From Albifimbria verrucaria (lineage: Eukaryota; Ascomycota; Sordariomycetes; Hypocreales; Stachybotryaceae): DNA of 64,000 nucleotides. A program made the position numbers and the translations under genes. This document shows, in pieces, positions 23,302-34,590 of this stretch. The stretch is from assembly GCA_020081605.1 (NCBI GenBank), contig JAHREC010000013.1:2170001-2234000 (forward strand), read 5' to 3'. Numbering within the stretch: the first letter of the stretch is position 1; the number at the start of each line of letters is the position of its first letter. The notes beneath the pieces are model-generated. The model made no database searches. It saw nothing but the letters and a program-made list of their open reading frames with translations, and was not told where the DNA came from.

Positions 23302-23903
23302 TTACAATAAAAGCAACGCCGCTACCCCAGCTCCCACTGCTGCCGCAAGAGATACTGTGACACCCCGGGAGCCATAATTTCCAGGGAATTCGCAGGCATG
23401 GGCATCATAGCCGTAGGTTTCGTAGCCTGGACTTGGACGCCTGAGACTAGAGATGCGGAAGCTGCAGTATATTCCTGGGGTAGGAATTCGCATTGCTGCA
23501 TGATCTTGTCCGCGTCTACCAGGAATATGTGTTAGTGGACTGCCAGGTTCTCGATTATGATCGCTGCGATTCTTTACTCACCACCTGTTTTCTTGCCATT
23601 TTGTGAAATGCAGCTGGCACATAGCGCCAGAATCTGGCTGACCTTGAAGCTGTTGTTGGTGCAGATGCAGGTCGCCTCGATCTCCTCCTCAAGCGTCTCC
23701 ATTGCTTTATCCTCCTCTGGAGCGCGCAGACGTAGCCTCTTGCCGTTTTCCTTTTCATCTGGGTCAACGTCGCAGATGTTGCTGAGTGTGACGATGGGCT
23801 CGCAGATGGCACTGCAGGCCTGAGGAACGTCCTCTTTGCGCAGCTCCTCTGCAAGGACTGGCATGATAGCCACTAGGGCCGCGATGAATGTGCTGGTGCG
23901 CAT
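23302..23903 (-). CDS. Small secreted Cys-rich protein with GPI-anchor signal (CFEM-like)
   Basis: I start at MRTSTFIAALVAIMPVLAEE, a clear signal peptide. The body has about eight cysteines in a CFEM-like order (ACSAIC, NIC, ATCICTN, LCASC, QQC). The end is a Ser/Gly linker and a hydrophobic tail (VSLAAAVGAGVAALLLL), typical of GPI attachment. One intron joins KKTGG to DADKIMQQCEF. The second exon is open in two frames. Adding one base to the CCCC run at 23363-23366 connects ANSLEIMAPGG to the hydrophobic tail, and I prefer that version. Expected location is the cell wall or plasma membrane. CFEM-like proteins can bind heme or act at host surfaces, but nothing here proves either. Confidence 0.72.
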
Positions 23904-25829
23904 AGTAAATATTTCCGTTGCGCTCAAGTGTAAGTGAGTAGTACAGTTAGGTGTTCACGTTGGGTTTTACTTCAGGTCACAGAATGTCTGCCATGTTGGC
24001 GAACAAAAGCCATTTATGTTCTTTCGTGAACAGCACGGCCATTATGCTCCTACCAGTCTCGAGTCAGCATGTTCGATACGTGAAGTGTCTCCAGGTTTGG
24101 GCAAAACATCAAAAGTTTGACGATGGTTAGCTCTTATACGAAACAGGACCTGTGCTCGCTATCTGTGCGTAACCTATATGTATATTGAGCAGGTCTGCGG
24201 GGCAGCAGTAGCACGGGGACCCCACGCGGAGTTGAAACCAGATGACATGAACAGGGCCATATGTTTCCAATTCCAGTTATAGACCATAACCGAGGAATGA
24301 GTTCGGCTTTGTGACCTGGCAGAAAAAAGAGAGTTAAAGTAAGGTTATGATAGTTTCGGTAGGTACGTTATTTAATACCGTCTGGTTGGTACACTGTGGT
24401 TGGAGCCTTACCTAAGCCCGTGGCACACGCCTACATTCGCAGTTACTTTCACCCTACCAACCTACTGATCCTCCCTTCCTTCATACCTTTTAATAACAAC
24501 GTCGCAACTACATGGTACCGACGCCGTGGTAAGATGCTCGGGCCCTCGAACTACCCTCCTCTATTCCGGATGTAACCGCAACAGCTATGGAAGGAATCAT
24601 TTGGCTGGACCTGCATCCATCCTCCCGCCGTTGGGGGCTAAGATGCTCACGCACCTCAATGCTGTGCTCAGAACAAACAACCGGCTACCTGCTCACCGAC
24701 CGTCTTGGCTTGTCTTACCCGCCGTGATGCTGGACTGTACGCGCAGCGACACTAGAGCCCCCAATCAGGCAGCAACTCGATCGGAAACCAGTAGCCAAGT
24801 CTGGACTCAGGTCCGGTCGCTGCATCCTCTCGCTGGTTCCCGTCAAGTGCCGTGCAGGCGTTAAGCAAATCTTGGGCCTCGAGCGTGGCCGCCTTTCTTG
24901 CAGTTCCTGTGTCATGTTTCTTGCATCGCTTAGCGGTCCGTTTTGTCCAACACCGCTGCGTACCAATGGTTCTGTTTGGTTTTCCACCCATTGACATCAC
25001 GAGCGAGGCACCTATTCGCCAATAACGCACATATCGACAGTTGAGGCACTCTTTAGCCGCCGGCATGGATGCCACCATAAACACAATTGGCTGCCCCCAC
25101 CGAACCCCTGTCACCATGGCCTCCAATCAGCAAACGTCGACCTGTGCCTTCGCGCGCGCCAGCCACTTGGCGAGGAGGTTGACCGCCTGGCCCTGTTCAT
25201 GGCAATTTATAGCAACCAGCCCTGCTTCCCTGATTGGACCACGACGACGACATGCGCTGCGAGCGCGAACTCATCCATGATGCAGCCTTTCAATATTCCC
25301 ACCATCCTTATGCAAGCCGACCATATTGGGCACTGGGTCTTGCCCTCGGACGCAGCCCAGTCAACCGCTTCTGGACGCGCCCAGCACCATCATGGCTGCC
25401 ACCCTCCATCGTGCACTCTATTGAAGCCATGCAATAGCGTCACCTTCCTGCAGCGCCCCATGTCATGCCCATGCGGTGGCCACTAGCATGTGCACTCTCG
25501 CGCCCATCCTGTAGCCGCTGCCCGTCCAGATCGGGGCCCGTATCCATTGCCGTAGACACTTAATACCTATCCAACAGTCCGGTCGCGCGGGCCTCACATT
25601 TGTTCTCTTCATTCCCTTCTTCTCTACTCCGTTTTGTCAGGGTTGTTTTTGTTGTAGTGTTTGCTTAATGCTTCGTTGATCGAAGCAGCCTGTCGTTCAC
25701 CCCCTCCAGATATTCTCTTCTCGAGACGCAGGCCGTCAAACCCAGCTCTTAATATTTGACCACACCACCACTTTGCTAGCGTTTTCCATTTAATCAGTTC
25801 CCTGGAGGAGCTGACTGCATATACCAAAA
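23904..25829. other. Gene-free stretch of 1.9 kb
   Basis: Divergent region between the GPI-protein gene and the large methyltransferase gene. Frames of 60-125 codons at 24526-25486 overlap on both strands, have no conserved look and no consistent start, and I reject them. A CT-rich leader occurs near 25605-25640. No transposon ends or tRNAs seen. Confidence 0.5.
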
Positions 25830-28753
25830 ATGGCCGAGGCTTTGCACTTTACGACACAACGATACCAGATCCAGGAGTCTTCGCTGGAACGAAGACCAAA
25901 GAGGTTCCTTAATCCTATAATAGAAGAGGACAGCGAAGATGGCCTCCCACAACAACACCGTGGACGATGGGGTCGCCGTGCCGATACTTCACATCTGAAA
26001 ATCGAGGCATGGTTGTCACCCATGAGCGATCATTTCCCAACCCCACGAGGGGTACACTATCTCGCAGCTCCGGTCTTGCCTTCGTCGCCTTCGTCCGTGT
26101 CAGCCGATGACAGCTCGCCGACGACATCTTCTAACCCATGGAATCGAGCCAGTGTCGTGACCGAGAACACTGAGTTTGAGGATCTCTACGACGTGTCCGA
26201 CGACGAAGATGCCCGCAATGACCTCAAGCGAATGTCATCCGTCAAGCGGAATAGCCAGTCTTCCAAGCAGCCAACACCTCTCATCATTCCCACCTCTGAC
26301 GACCATTGGTCGGCTGTTGATGAGCTCAAGAAGATGGCTTCTCCCGCCCAACTTACACCCTCCGTCAAGTTAACCATGTCGCCGGCTCAGGTCAACTTCA
26401 TGGACAAGCAGCAGTCTCTGGAGGTCCTGACGATCTCGGCTCCACCCTCCCTTGACGGGAGCTTGAGCTCCGAGCAGCTCGCGACTTTGAGTGCCCCTGC
26501 TACTCCAGTCATTGGCAACGATGAGGGAACGCCAGATGAGGCATGGGCAGGTGTCCAGTTACAGCCCAGCGCTTTGGCAACTCTACAAGCGCTCTCCAGT
26601 GGAGAAGACAGTCTTCACGAGCAGCCTTCCCAACTCCTCGAAACCTCCGCTGAGCCGGCGCAGCCTGTTCGGGAGATGCAACAGCAGCCACCTCGCCTAA
26701 TCACCAGCTTTGGACCACCCCAACTCAACGCCGGTCCAACTCCAACCGACAATCTCTTGCTGGTTTGACGAGACTTGACATCCCTTCCCCAGGCGGATTC
26801 TTCTCGGCTCTGTCCCCGCGAACTCGATCGACATGGCACCTTCCTCCAAGACCCCCGAGGATATGGCTCCTCCCACATCTACGACCGCAGAGCAATTCTA
26901 CCGTTGCCCCTGGAATGTGGACGCTTCCGTTCCTCCAGTTCCGAAGCGGCCAGACTCAGCCGAGGGTTTCTACAAGAACATCACCCCCATCCATCACACG
27001 GCCCCAGTGGAGCAAATTGTCGAGGTGCGCAACGACTTTCTGACTGATGACATGCCCACGGCTCGACCCATCATTGGCCATCAGATCTCCCATTCCGTAG
27101 AGGGGTAGACAACACGCCCAAGTCTCCCGAAGCCGAAGGTCCCGCCACAGAAATCGTTGTCGATTATGATCCAGATTACGCCCGCAAGCAGCAGCAGGAA
27201 ACCCTTTCGAACCTTGACCGCACTGGACTGTGGTTGGTTGCTCAGAGGGCCTACCTGAAGGGCGTCGATGGTGAGGCCGACAGCGAGGGCTCAGGTGCCC
27301 TGCACACCATTGCTGAAGATTTGGATGAGGAGGAGATTAAGTCTCCTGAGCCCAAGGTCGAGGAGGTCTCTCCCCAAGAAAGAAGACTGTCCGCTTTTCG
27401 GACATCATCACCAACGCAGCGCCAGCACCGAAGCGCCTGCCTTCCAAGCTTCTCCGACAAGAATCGGCTTATTACCGAGCATTCCAGGACTACATCATCC
27501 GCACTCAGCAGCGTGATGTCTTTGTTCATCAGCACGCCCGCTTTGAGGCCATGCAGGCTCAGCGAGTGTCCCTCCGTGATGCCCACCGCAACCAGCTCCT
27601 CGGCAAGTACCAGCTCAGCGTTGTTCCCCAGTCCGCCAAGAAGCGCCTCAGTGCCAACGTTGCCCGAGGAGATGATGTGCTGTTTGATGACTTTGAGAAG
27701 CTCCGAAAGGAGAAGGAGTTTGAGGCTATGGAGCAGATGACCACCGCCGCCTGGCACGTCGCGGCCATGAAGTTCCTGAACGGCGGTCGTCTCATTACCG
27801 CGCCCGTAACCAAGCGACTTGCTCGTCTTTCTCGCATGGTTCCCGGTGAGGATGGTGTCACTCGGGATCGCGCCAGGATCCTCGACCTTGGCGGCCAAGC
27901 TGCCTGCGACTGGGCATGGCACTGCGCTTTGCAGTACCCCAACACCAAGGTCTATACCGTCACAACCAAGGCTATCCGACAGCTTTCCAACTCAAACATC
28001 CGTGGGCCCTCGAACCACCGCCAGGTGGCCGTAGAGAGGCTCTCGAGGCTGCCATTTGCCGACAACCAGTTCGATCTCATCTCGGCTCGCGAACTCCACA
28101 GCGTGCTCAAGTTTGTGGGAGAGAACGGCGAGGATGAGTGGGAGAGCTGCGTCAAGGAGTGCATGCGCGTTCTCAAGCCTGGTGGTTACCTCGAGTTCTC
28201 GGTTCTGGACTCGGACATCATGAACGCCGGACCCCTTGGCCTCGCCAAGAGTGTAGAATTTGGTTTCACCCTCAAGACGCTTGGCTACGACCCAAGCCCA
28301 ACCAAGATGTGGCTCGGTCGTCTTGCACGCGCTGGCTTTGAGGATGTGCGCCGCATCTGGATGTGTCTTCCTGTTGGTGCCCAGCGACCTCAGGAGCCAC
28401 CCTCACCACCAATGAAGGAGAGCCCCACTGGTGAGCAGGTCAAGGTCTGCCAGATGGACGCAATGTTGACGGGTAGCACCGATGCTATCGCGAACGCTTG
28501 CAGCGTTGTAGGTGGATGGAGCTGGGAGCGATGGCTGCTCCGCTGTGAGATGGAGAAGGTCGCCGGTGAGCTGCGACTCGCAGACACGGTGACGGCGGGT
28601 GCGGCCATGGAAGAGGCGGGCAAATGCCTGGATGGAGTTCACGCAGTGATGGAGGAGGGCAGGAACTGCAGTGCTGGCTACCGAATGCTCAACGGTTACG
28701 CTAGGAAGCCGAGACTCGGCACCGAGTTGATCCAGATCGCCCTGGCTAACTGA
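25830..28753 (+). CDS. Large methyltransferase-domain protein, unassigned
   Basis: One intronless gene of about 975 codons. The N-terminal 350 residues are Ser/Pro/Thr-rich and probably disordered (LPSSPSSVSADDSSPTTSS). A conserved stretch (NLDRTGLWLVAQRAYLKG) leads to a phosphorylatable linker, a helical segment (LLRQESAYYRAFQDYIIRTQ) and a Rossmann methyltransferase domain: motif I ILDLGGQAACDWAWHCA, then ERLSRLPFADNQFDLISARE and ECMRVLKPGGYLEFSVLD. Breaks at about 26753, 26813-26816, 27102-27105 and 27379-27381 are each cured by one added base in a homopolymer. That joins the four pieces into one protein. The substrate is unknown. The motif I GG in place of GxG is slightly atypical. Confidence 0.8.
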
Positions 28754-29438
28754 GCATGGTGCTGAGCGTGCCGTCTATACGGATGATTCCCTTTGTCAAT
28801 TGCGTGTAAATAATATCCCGGTGTGTGTATACTTCTAACGAAGAATATAGAAGGAATGAGATATGTAAATGATCCAAATGGGTTTCTTATGCGTGAAGTT
28901 GTAGGTTGTGATACCGCTGATTTAGGTGTATGCAGAAGGTTGAGTGAAATCTTTATTTATCCACCATTCCGAGTTATTCGTGTTAGTATAGCAGTTTGCA
29001 ATTAAACAAGGAGAGATGCACGTATACAGGATCCTAGTGAGGTGGATGTGAGGCATGTGTAGGAGATGATGCTGGGCCCCTGCTAGCTAGGTACCTAAGC
29101 TGGTAACTACAGTGGAAGTACTCTGTAGATGCGTGAAGATAGTGGCCATGTGTAGGGTAAGCCACTTTCCTCAGGGAAGCTCACTCTGTACTGTAAGTAG
29201 CTTAGGCGGAGAAATGCCATCGTCACCTCGGACGCAGGCGCCTTACCTAATGGGTAAATTTTGGACCCATCAGGCGAGCTGCTTCTCCCAAGCTTCCTCC
29301 GCCATCCCATCACCAAAAGATCGACCAACCTCTGCCTCACCTCTGCCGCCCCCGGCCTCGCGCTCTCCTCCAGGCACAGATCGTTGCGTCTCGAAGAAAC
29401 AAGGTCCACCGAATCAATCACAACAAAAAACCCACGAC
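28754..29438. other. Gene-free stretch
   Basis: About 680 bases: the 3' UTR of the methyltransferase gene and the promoter of PHB2. It includes GCTAGCTAGGTACCTAAGCT near 29080-29099. No gene. Confidence 0.5.
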
Positions 29439-30572
29439 ATGTCGGGACAGAACAACTGGCAGGAAGAGGCCATGCGGCGCCTGCGCCAGATGCAGGCCCA
29501 GGCCCAGCAGAGCGGCTACGGATCCGGCGGAGGCGGCCCTCGCATGCCCCGAGGCTCGTCCGCCGCTGCCTTTGGAGGCGCCGCGCTGCTCGGCGGCATC
29601 TGGTTCCTGTCTAACTCGCTCTTTAACGTCGATGGTGGTCACCGCGCCATCAAGTACAAGAGGATAAGCGGCGTGAGCCCCGAGATCTACAATGAAGGTA
29701 CGCCGGCTGGAATGGGATTACGCAGGATGCAAAAGAAGATCAATATATGACGACCGAGGTGGAAGAAAACATGCACCGGAGAGCTTGATTCTAACGTACG
29801 TGACCCATCTAGGCACCCACATCAACATCCCTTGGTTCGAGACTCCCATCGTGTACGACGTCCGCGCGAAGCCTCGCAACGTCGCCTCCTGACGGGCACC
29901 AAGGATCTGCAGATGGTCAACATCACCTGCCGTGTGCTGTCCCGACCCAAGGTCGAGGCCCTGCCCCAGATCTACCGCACCCTCGGCGTCGACTACGACG
30001 AGCGTGTGCTGCCCTCCATCGTCAACGAGGTCCTCAAGAGCGTCGTTGCTCAGTTCAACGCCAGTCAGCTCATCACCCAGCGAGAGATGGTCGCCAGGCT
30101 GGTGCGCGAAAACCTTTCCCGCCGAGCCGCTGGCTTCAACATTCTTCTCGATGATGTTTCTCTCACTGTACGTTGATGCCGTTACACCCTTCCCTCGAGC
30201 TCGCCTCGTCAGCCTGTTCCTGAAGCGCTAACCCGGTATACCCGATTTGCAGCATCTTGCCTTCTCCCCGAATTCACCGCCGCCGTAGAAGCCAAGCAGG
30301 TCGCCCAGCAGGAGGCCCAACGTGCCGCTTTCATCGTCGACAAGGCCCGCCAGGAGAAGCAGGCCATGGTTGTCAGGTCTCAGGGTGAGGCCTGCTCCGC
30401 CGAGCTGATTGGTGACGCCATCAAGAAGAGCAAGTCGTACGTGGAGCTCAAGAAGATCGAGAACGCCCGCTTCATCGCCCAGCAGCTGCAAGAGTCTGGC
30501 TCCAAGAACAAGCTGCTGCTCGACTCCGAGGGCCTGGGCCTGAACGTCTTCGAGGACCTCGAGAAGAAATAA
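29439..30572 (+). CDS. PHB2: Prohibitin-2, mitochondrial inner membrane
   Basis: Forms ring complexes with prohibitin-1 that stabilise inner-membrane proteins and restrain the m-AAA protease. N-terminal Gly/Gln-rich segment, then a membrane anchor ([20 protein letters not shown]), the SPFH domain ([60 protein letters not shown]) and the coiled coil ([34 protein letters not shown]). Introns join YNEG to THINIP (about 29698-29812) and SLT to HLAFSPEF (about 30171-30252). Two missing C's, near 29887 and 30266-30269, interrupt the frame. Length after repair is about 310 aa, as expected. Confidence 0.95.
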
Positions 30573-31039
30573 ATCCCTGCGATGATATTATGCGCTAGAG
30601 GTTGTATGTGAGAGGTGAATGGGGATAATCTGATCTTGAAAGGAGTTCGCTGGAGGCGGATAGCAATCTCTCCACTGTATGTCTACCTAAACTCAATGGG
30701 CTGTATTATAGGAAGCTATGAAAGAATAAGAAAGACGGGCCAGCTGTTGGGCCTGCTCTCCACTTGACTATAAACTAGTTGAACGATGCTTCTGTGGTTG
30801 GCTTTGAAACACGTAGAACGCTGCCTCAATGTCGGGTAATCGGTTTCAGGTATTAACATGGTCTGTGATATGTTAGGGGTCTATCATTTCACTGGCACCT
30901 ATGGTCACCGATAGCAGCAGGGTTCTGGTATTGAAGTTGTATAATATGCCATTTGTGGTATGTGGTATATGTACAGTATGTGCAAGCAGTGAGTGTCTAT
31001 AAACAAAATCTATCATTACACGTGTCTATTCCAAATCGC
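30573..31039. other. Gene-free stretch, convergent 3' ends
   Basis: 467 AT-rich bases between the stops of PHB2 and the calcium ATPase. No open frame of note; presumed 3' UTRs. Confidence 0.5.
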
Positions 31040-34000
31040 TTAATTCGATGATCCGTTAACTCCAGTGCCCTCCGTGTTAATAACAATAGCCGGGGCAGTC
31101 TGTTGCACCGACTTCTCTCCGTTGTACTCAGCCTCCTGCTGCTCAACATTATCACTCTCCTCGTCATTAGTGTTCTTTTTCTTCTTGAAAACCCTAGAAA
31201 CACTGCTGAAAGCACCTGCAATCGCCTTGTAGACAATGACCACTGGCTTGCCAACGACGCCTGCCACCTTTGCAAACAGGGCATCAGGGCACAGGCGGAT
31301 CACCACAGCCCAAGGAAGGGAGAACAAGGCGACCAGGATGGAGATAGCCCACTGCTCGCCATTGATACCACCAGGGGTGATCTGGAAGGCTCGCGATCCG
31401 ACAAAGATGATGCAAACCTGGAGACCAACCATAAGAATGTTAATGAAAATGAAAAACTTGTTTCGGTGAATGCCCTCAAAGATATTGAATTTGTTGTCAA
31501 GTCGACGATTGTTAAACTCGTTGAAGATTTGCATCCAGACGAAGGCGTTGAAGATGATAGTGTCTAGCTCTACCATCTTAGCTTTGTCATTGCGGTCGTA
31601 GTTGAGAATCTCAGGACCAGCAAAGTAAAGGATAAGAGTGGCAGTGAGCTGGAAAATAGCCTGTCCTACAATCATCTTCCACATCTGCAATTCACATGTT
31701 AGCATTGTAAATAGTCCAAAGAAGATGTTGTGTTACTTACGTTGACCGTGATCAGAGATGCCTTCTTGCCCTGGGGCGGGCGGTCGAGAATCTTTTCAGT
31801 GGGGGATCCGTGGCGAGGGCAAGGGCGGCAAAGGTATCCATAATGAGATTGACCCAGAGGAGCTGGACAGCCTTCAGAACTGAAGTCATGTCAGGGGATG
31901 AAACAGCAGTGATGAATGCAAGCAGGACGGCAGTGATGTTGACGGTGATCTGGAACTGAAGGAACTTCTGGACTGCATCGTTGACAGCACGACCCCATTT
32001 AAGCGCAGTAACGATGGAGGCGAAGTTATCATCCATGAGAACAATAGCTGAGGCCTCCTTGGCTACTTCTGTACCAGAAATGCCCATCGAGAAGCCAACA
32101 TCAGCAGCCTTGAGAGCGGGAGCATCATTGGTGCCATCACCGGTGACGGCAACGGTCTCATCCAAAGCCTTCAATCGAGTGACAAGGATACGCTTGTCCT
32201 CGGGTGACGAGCGAGCCAGGACTTGCAACTTAGGGAGGATCTCATTCATCTTCTCCTCAGACAGCTTGCGGAAGACGGGACCTTCCATGACGATGCCACC
32301 TTCAGTGTAGATGCCGCACTCGGTAGCAATAGCCTTGGCTGTGGTGACGTTGTCACCAGTGACCATGCGAACTGTTACACCAGCATGCTGTGCTTTACGG
32401 ACAGCTTCGGGAACACCTGGACGAACAGGGTCTTGGATACCGACGACACCGAGGAAGACGAGACCACGCAGCAGAGAAGCAAAGTCGACATGACCATCTT
32501 CCAACTCGGCATCAGCAGGAGGCCACTGCTCCATATCCTTGTAGACCAGGCCAATTGTTCGCAGAGAACGGCTTGCATATGTCTCAATAATAGCCTTGAG
32601 AGACTCACGGTCGGACTTCTTAAGGCTTTCGCTCTGCAAAGTCTGGACATCTGCCTTGAAGTCACAATAGCTAAGGAGGATCTCAGAGGCACCTTTGACC
32701 AAGAGACGGTAGCTACCAGATGGGAGCTTGATGACGGCACCCATACACTTCTTGGAAGAGTCAAATGGGAACATCTGCGCAACCTGCTCGTTTGCACGAG
32801 TCTCGGCTACAGATTGCATGCCCAAGTGATCTCTAGCAAGCTGGAGTAGTGCAGTCTCAGTCTTGGAACCAATGAAGACAGCCTTACCCTCTTCCTCGCC
32901 CTCAAAGGCAGTAGAGTTGATGGCAATGGACTGAATGATAGCATCTCTTGTGGTAGAAGATAGGCCGGTGGCCCATTGGGTGATTGTCTGTTCGCCAGTG
33001 GAAGACTTCTCAGCTTCAGCGTGGGAGAAGCTGGAGGGTCCAAAGGTACCAGCAACAACAGTCATCTTGTTTGTCGTCTACAGATATGGGTTAGCATGGT
33101 AATGAAGTGATGGTTCAATGCGATGGACCTACCAGAGTGCCAGTCTTGTCGGAGCAAATAGTGGTGGCGTTACCCATGGTTTCACAAGCTCGAAGGACTC
33201 GTACAAGATTGTTCTCCTTGAGCAATCTGGTAGTTGCGAATGCAAGAGCAAGCGTGACGGCAAGAGGCAAGCCCTCAGGCACGGCAACAACAATGATGGT
33301 GATTGCAACAATAAGAATGTCCAGGAACGACGAAGCCTTCGCAGACGGGGTGCGGTTGTCACCAGAGAGGTTGGCGAGGAATCGGAAGAGAAGCACGAAG
33401 AACAAAAGACCAGCAGCGCTGCCACCGAGCTTGGCGATAGCCAAAGCCAGGCCCTCTAGCTTCTTCTGGAGCGGAGTTGCCTCAACGTCGGTGCGGACAG
33501 ACATCATGATCTTTCCAAAGCTGCTGTTAACACCAACTGAGGTGACCACAAAGGTGCCCATACCCTCTAGGACCTTGGCACCGGAGATGATGAAAGGATC
33601 CAGGTTCTTGGTACTTTGGCCAGTTTCCAGTGCACGCATGACGGCATCCCCGCCAGTCTTCTTCAGTGCATCGGACTCGCCAGTGGCAGAGGATTCATCG
33701 CACTTGAGGTCATGGCCATCGATGAAGATGCCGTCGACGGGGACAAGGTCACCAGGCTCAAGGTGAAGGACATCACCGACCAAGATGTCATGGACGTTGA
33801 TCATAAAGGACTTGCCGGAGCGAATGACCTTGATCTCACGATCCTCCTTCTTGGCATTAAGCTTGACAAAGGCACGCTCCTTCTGGTAGTCATTGACGGA
33901 GCCGACAAGAGTGACGATGATGATAGCAACACAAATAGCAACACCCTCGACCCAGTCGACGGGAGTGGGAGCTCCAGGTTCATGCTCAACACCCAAGGTC

Positions 34001-34590
34001 TCATATAGACCCAGGGCTAGGAGATGACGGCGGCAAAGGTCAACAGGATAAGGACCTTGTCATTGTAGGCGTTCCACATAAGCTTCCACAGAGGCGTGGG
34101 CTTCTTTGCAGGTAAGACGTTGCGCTTGTAGACGCGGACTCTGTCGGCGTAAGCCTCGCCCCCGAGGCTGCCGGAGCTGGTACCTTGGGGTGGGTCCGGT
34201 GGTGCTCACAGCCTCATCGAAGGAGACGTGGCCAGGCGCAGCGGTTTCATCGATGCTGAGACCGGAGTTGACGTCGGTTTGGAGGCCGCGAGCAATGCCA
34301 CGGAGGCCGCCAAGTGCTTTGAAAGCGGAGAGGGACTTGGGGTTGAGAAGCTTGTTTAGGTGTCCCGGGGTGAAGGCGAAGGGGTTGTTGTCGACTTGGA
34401 AGTCGGCTTCGGTGCCAGGGTCAGGACGTAGGGCAGTTTCTGAGTCTTCGAGTATACTTGAAGCGGCGCTGGTGGCAGAAGGAGTGAGAAAGGGGTTGGA
34501 GATGGATGAATGGATGGTGTCGGCGTTGCTGAGGGAGCGGCCGCGGGTGTCCACCTGTAAGGTGTCTGGCGAGAGAGTGTCGCCCGCCAT
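31040..34590 (-). CDS. PMC1: P-type calcium ATPase, vacuolar/plasma-membrane PMCA class
   Basis: Pumps cytosolic Ca2+ into the vacuole or out of the cell. The start MAGDTLSPDTLQVDTRGRS leads a long regulatory N-terminus. The P-type core follows: actuator loop CDESSATGESDA, M4 calcium site VAVPEGLPLAVTLA, phosphorylation site ICSDKTGTL, nucleotide domain KGASEILLSYCDF, hinge VTGDGTNDAPALKAADVGF, and M6 LWVNLIMDTFAALALATDPP. The C-terminal membrane segments (MWKMIVGQAIFQLTATLILY) are followed by a Lys/Glu/Asn-rich tail ending NGSSN. Introns lie at about 33076-33132 and 31685-31741. Breaks at about 31801-31805, 34019, 34159-34163 and 34187-34190 are each cured by one base. About 1,130 aa. Yeast Pmc1 and Neurospora NCA-type pumps are the closest named relatives. 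Confidence 0.93.

Noticed and set aside
24526..25486. One or more genes in the 23.9-25.8 kb gap
   Set aside because: Frames overlap on both strands, are short, have random-looking composition, and share no family features or splice structure.
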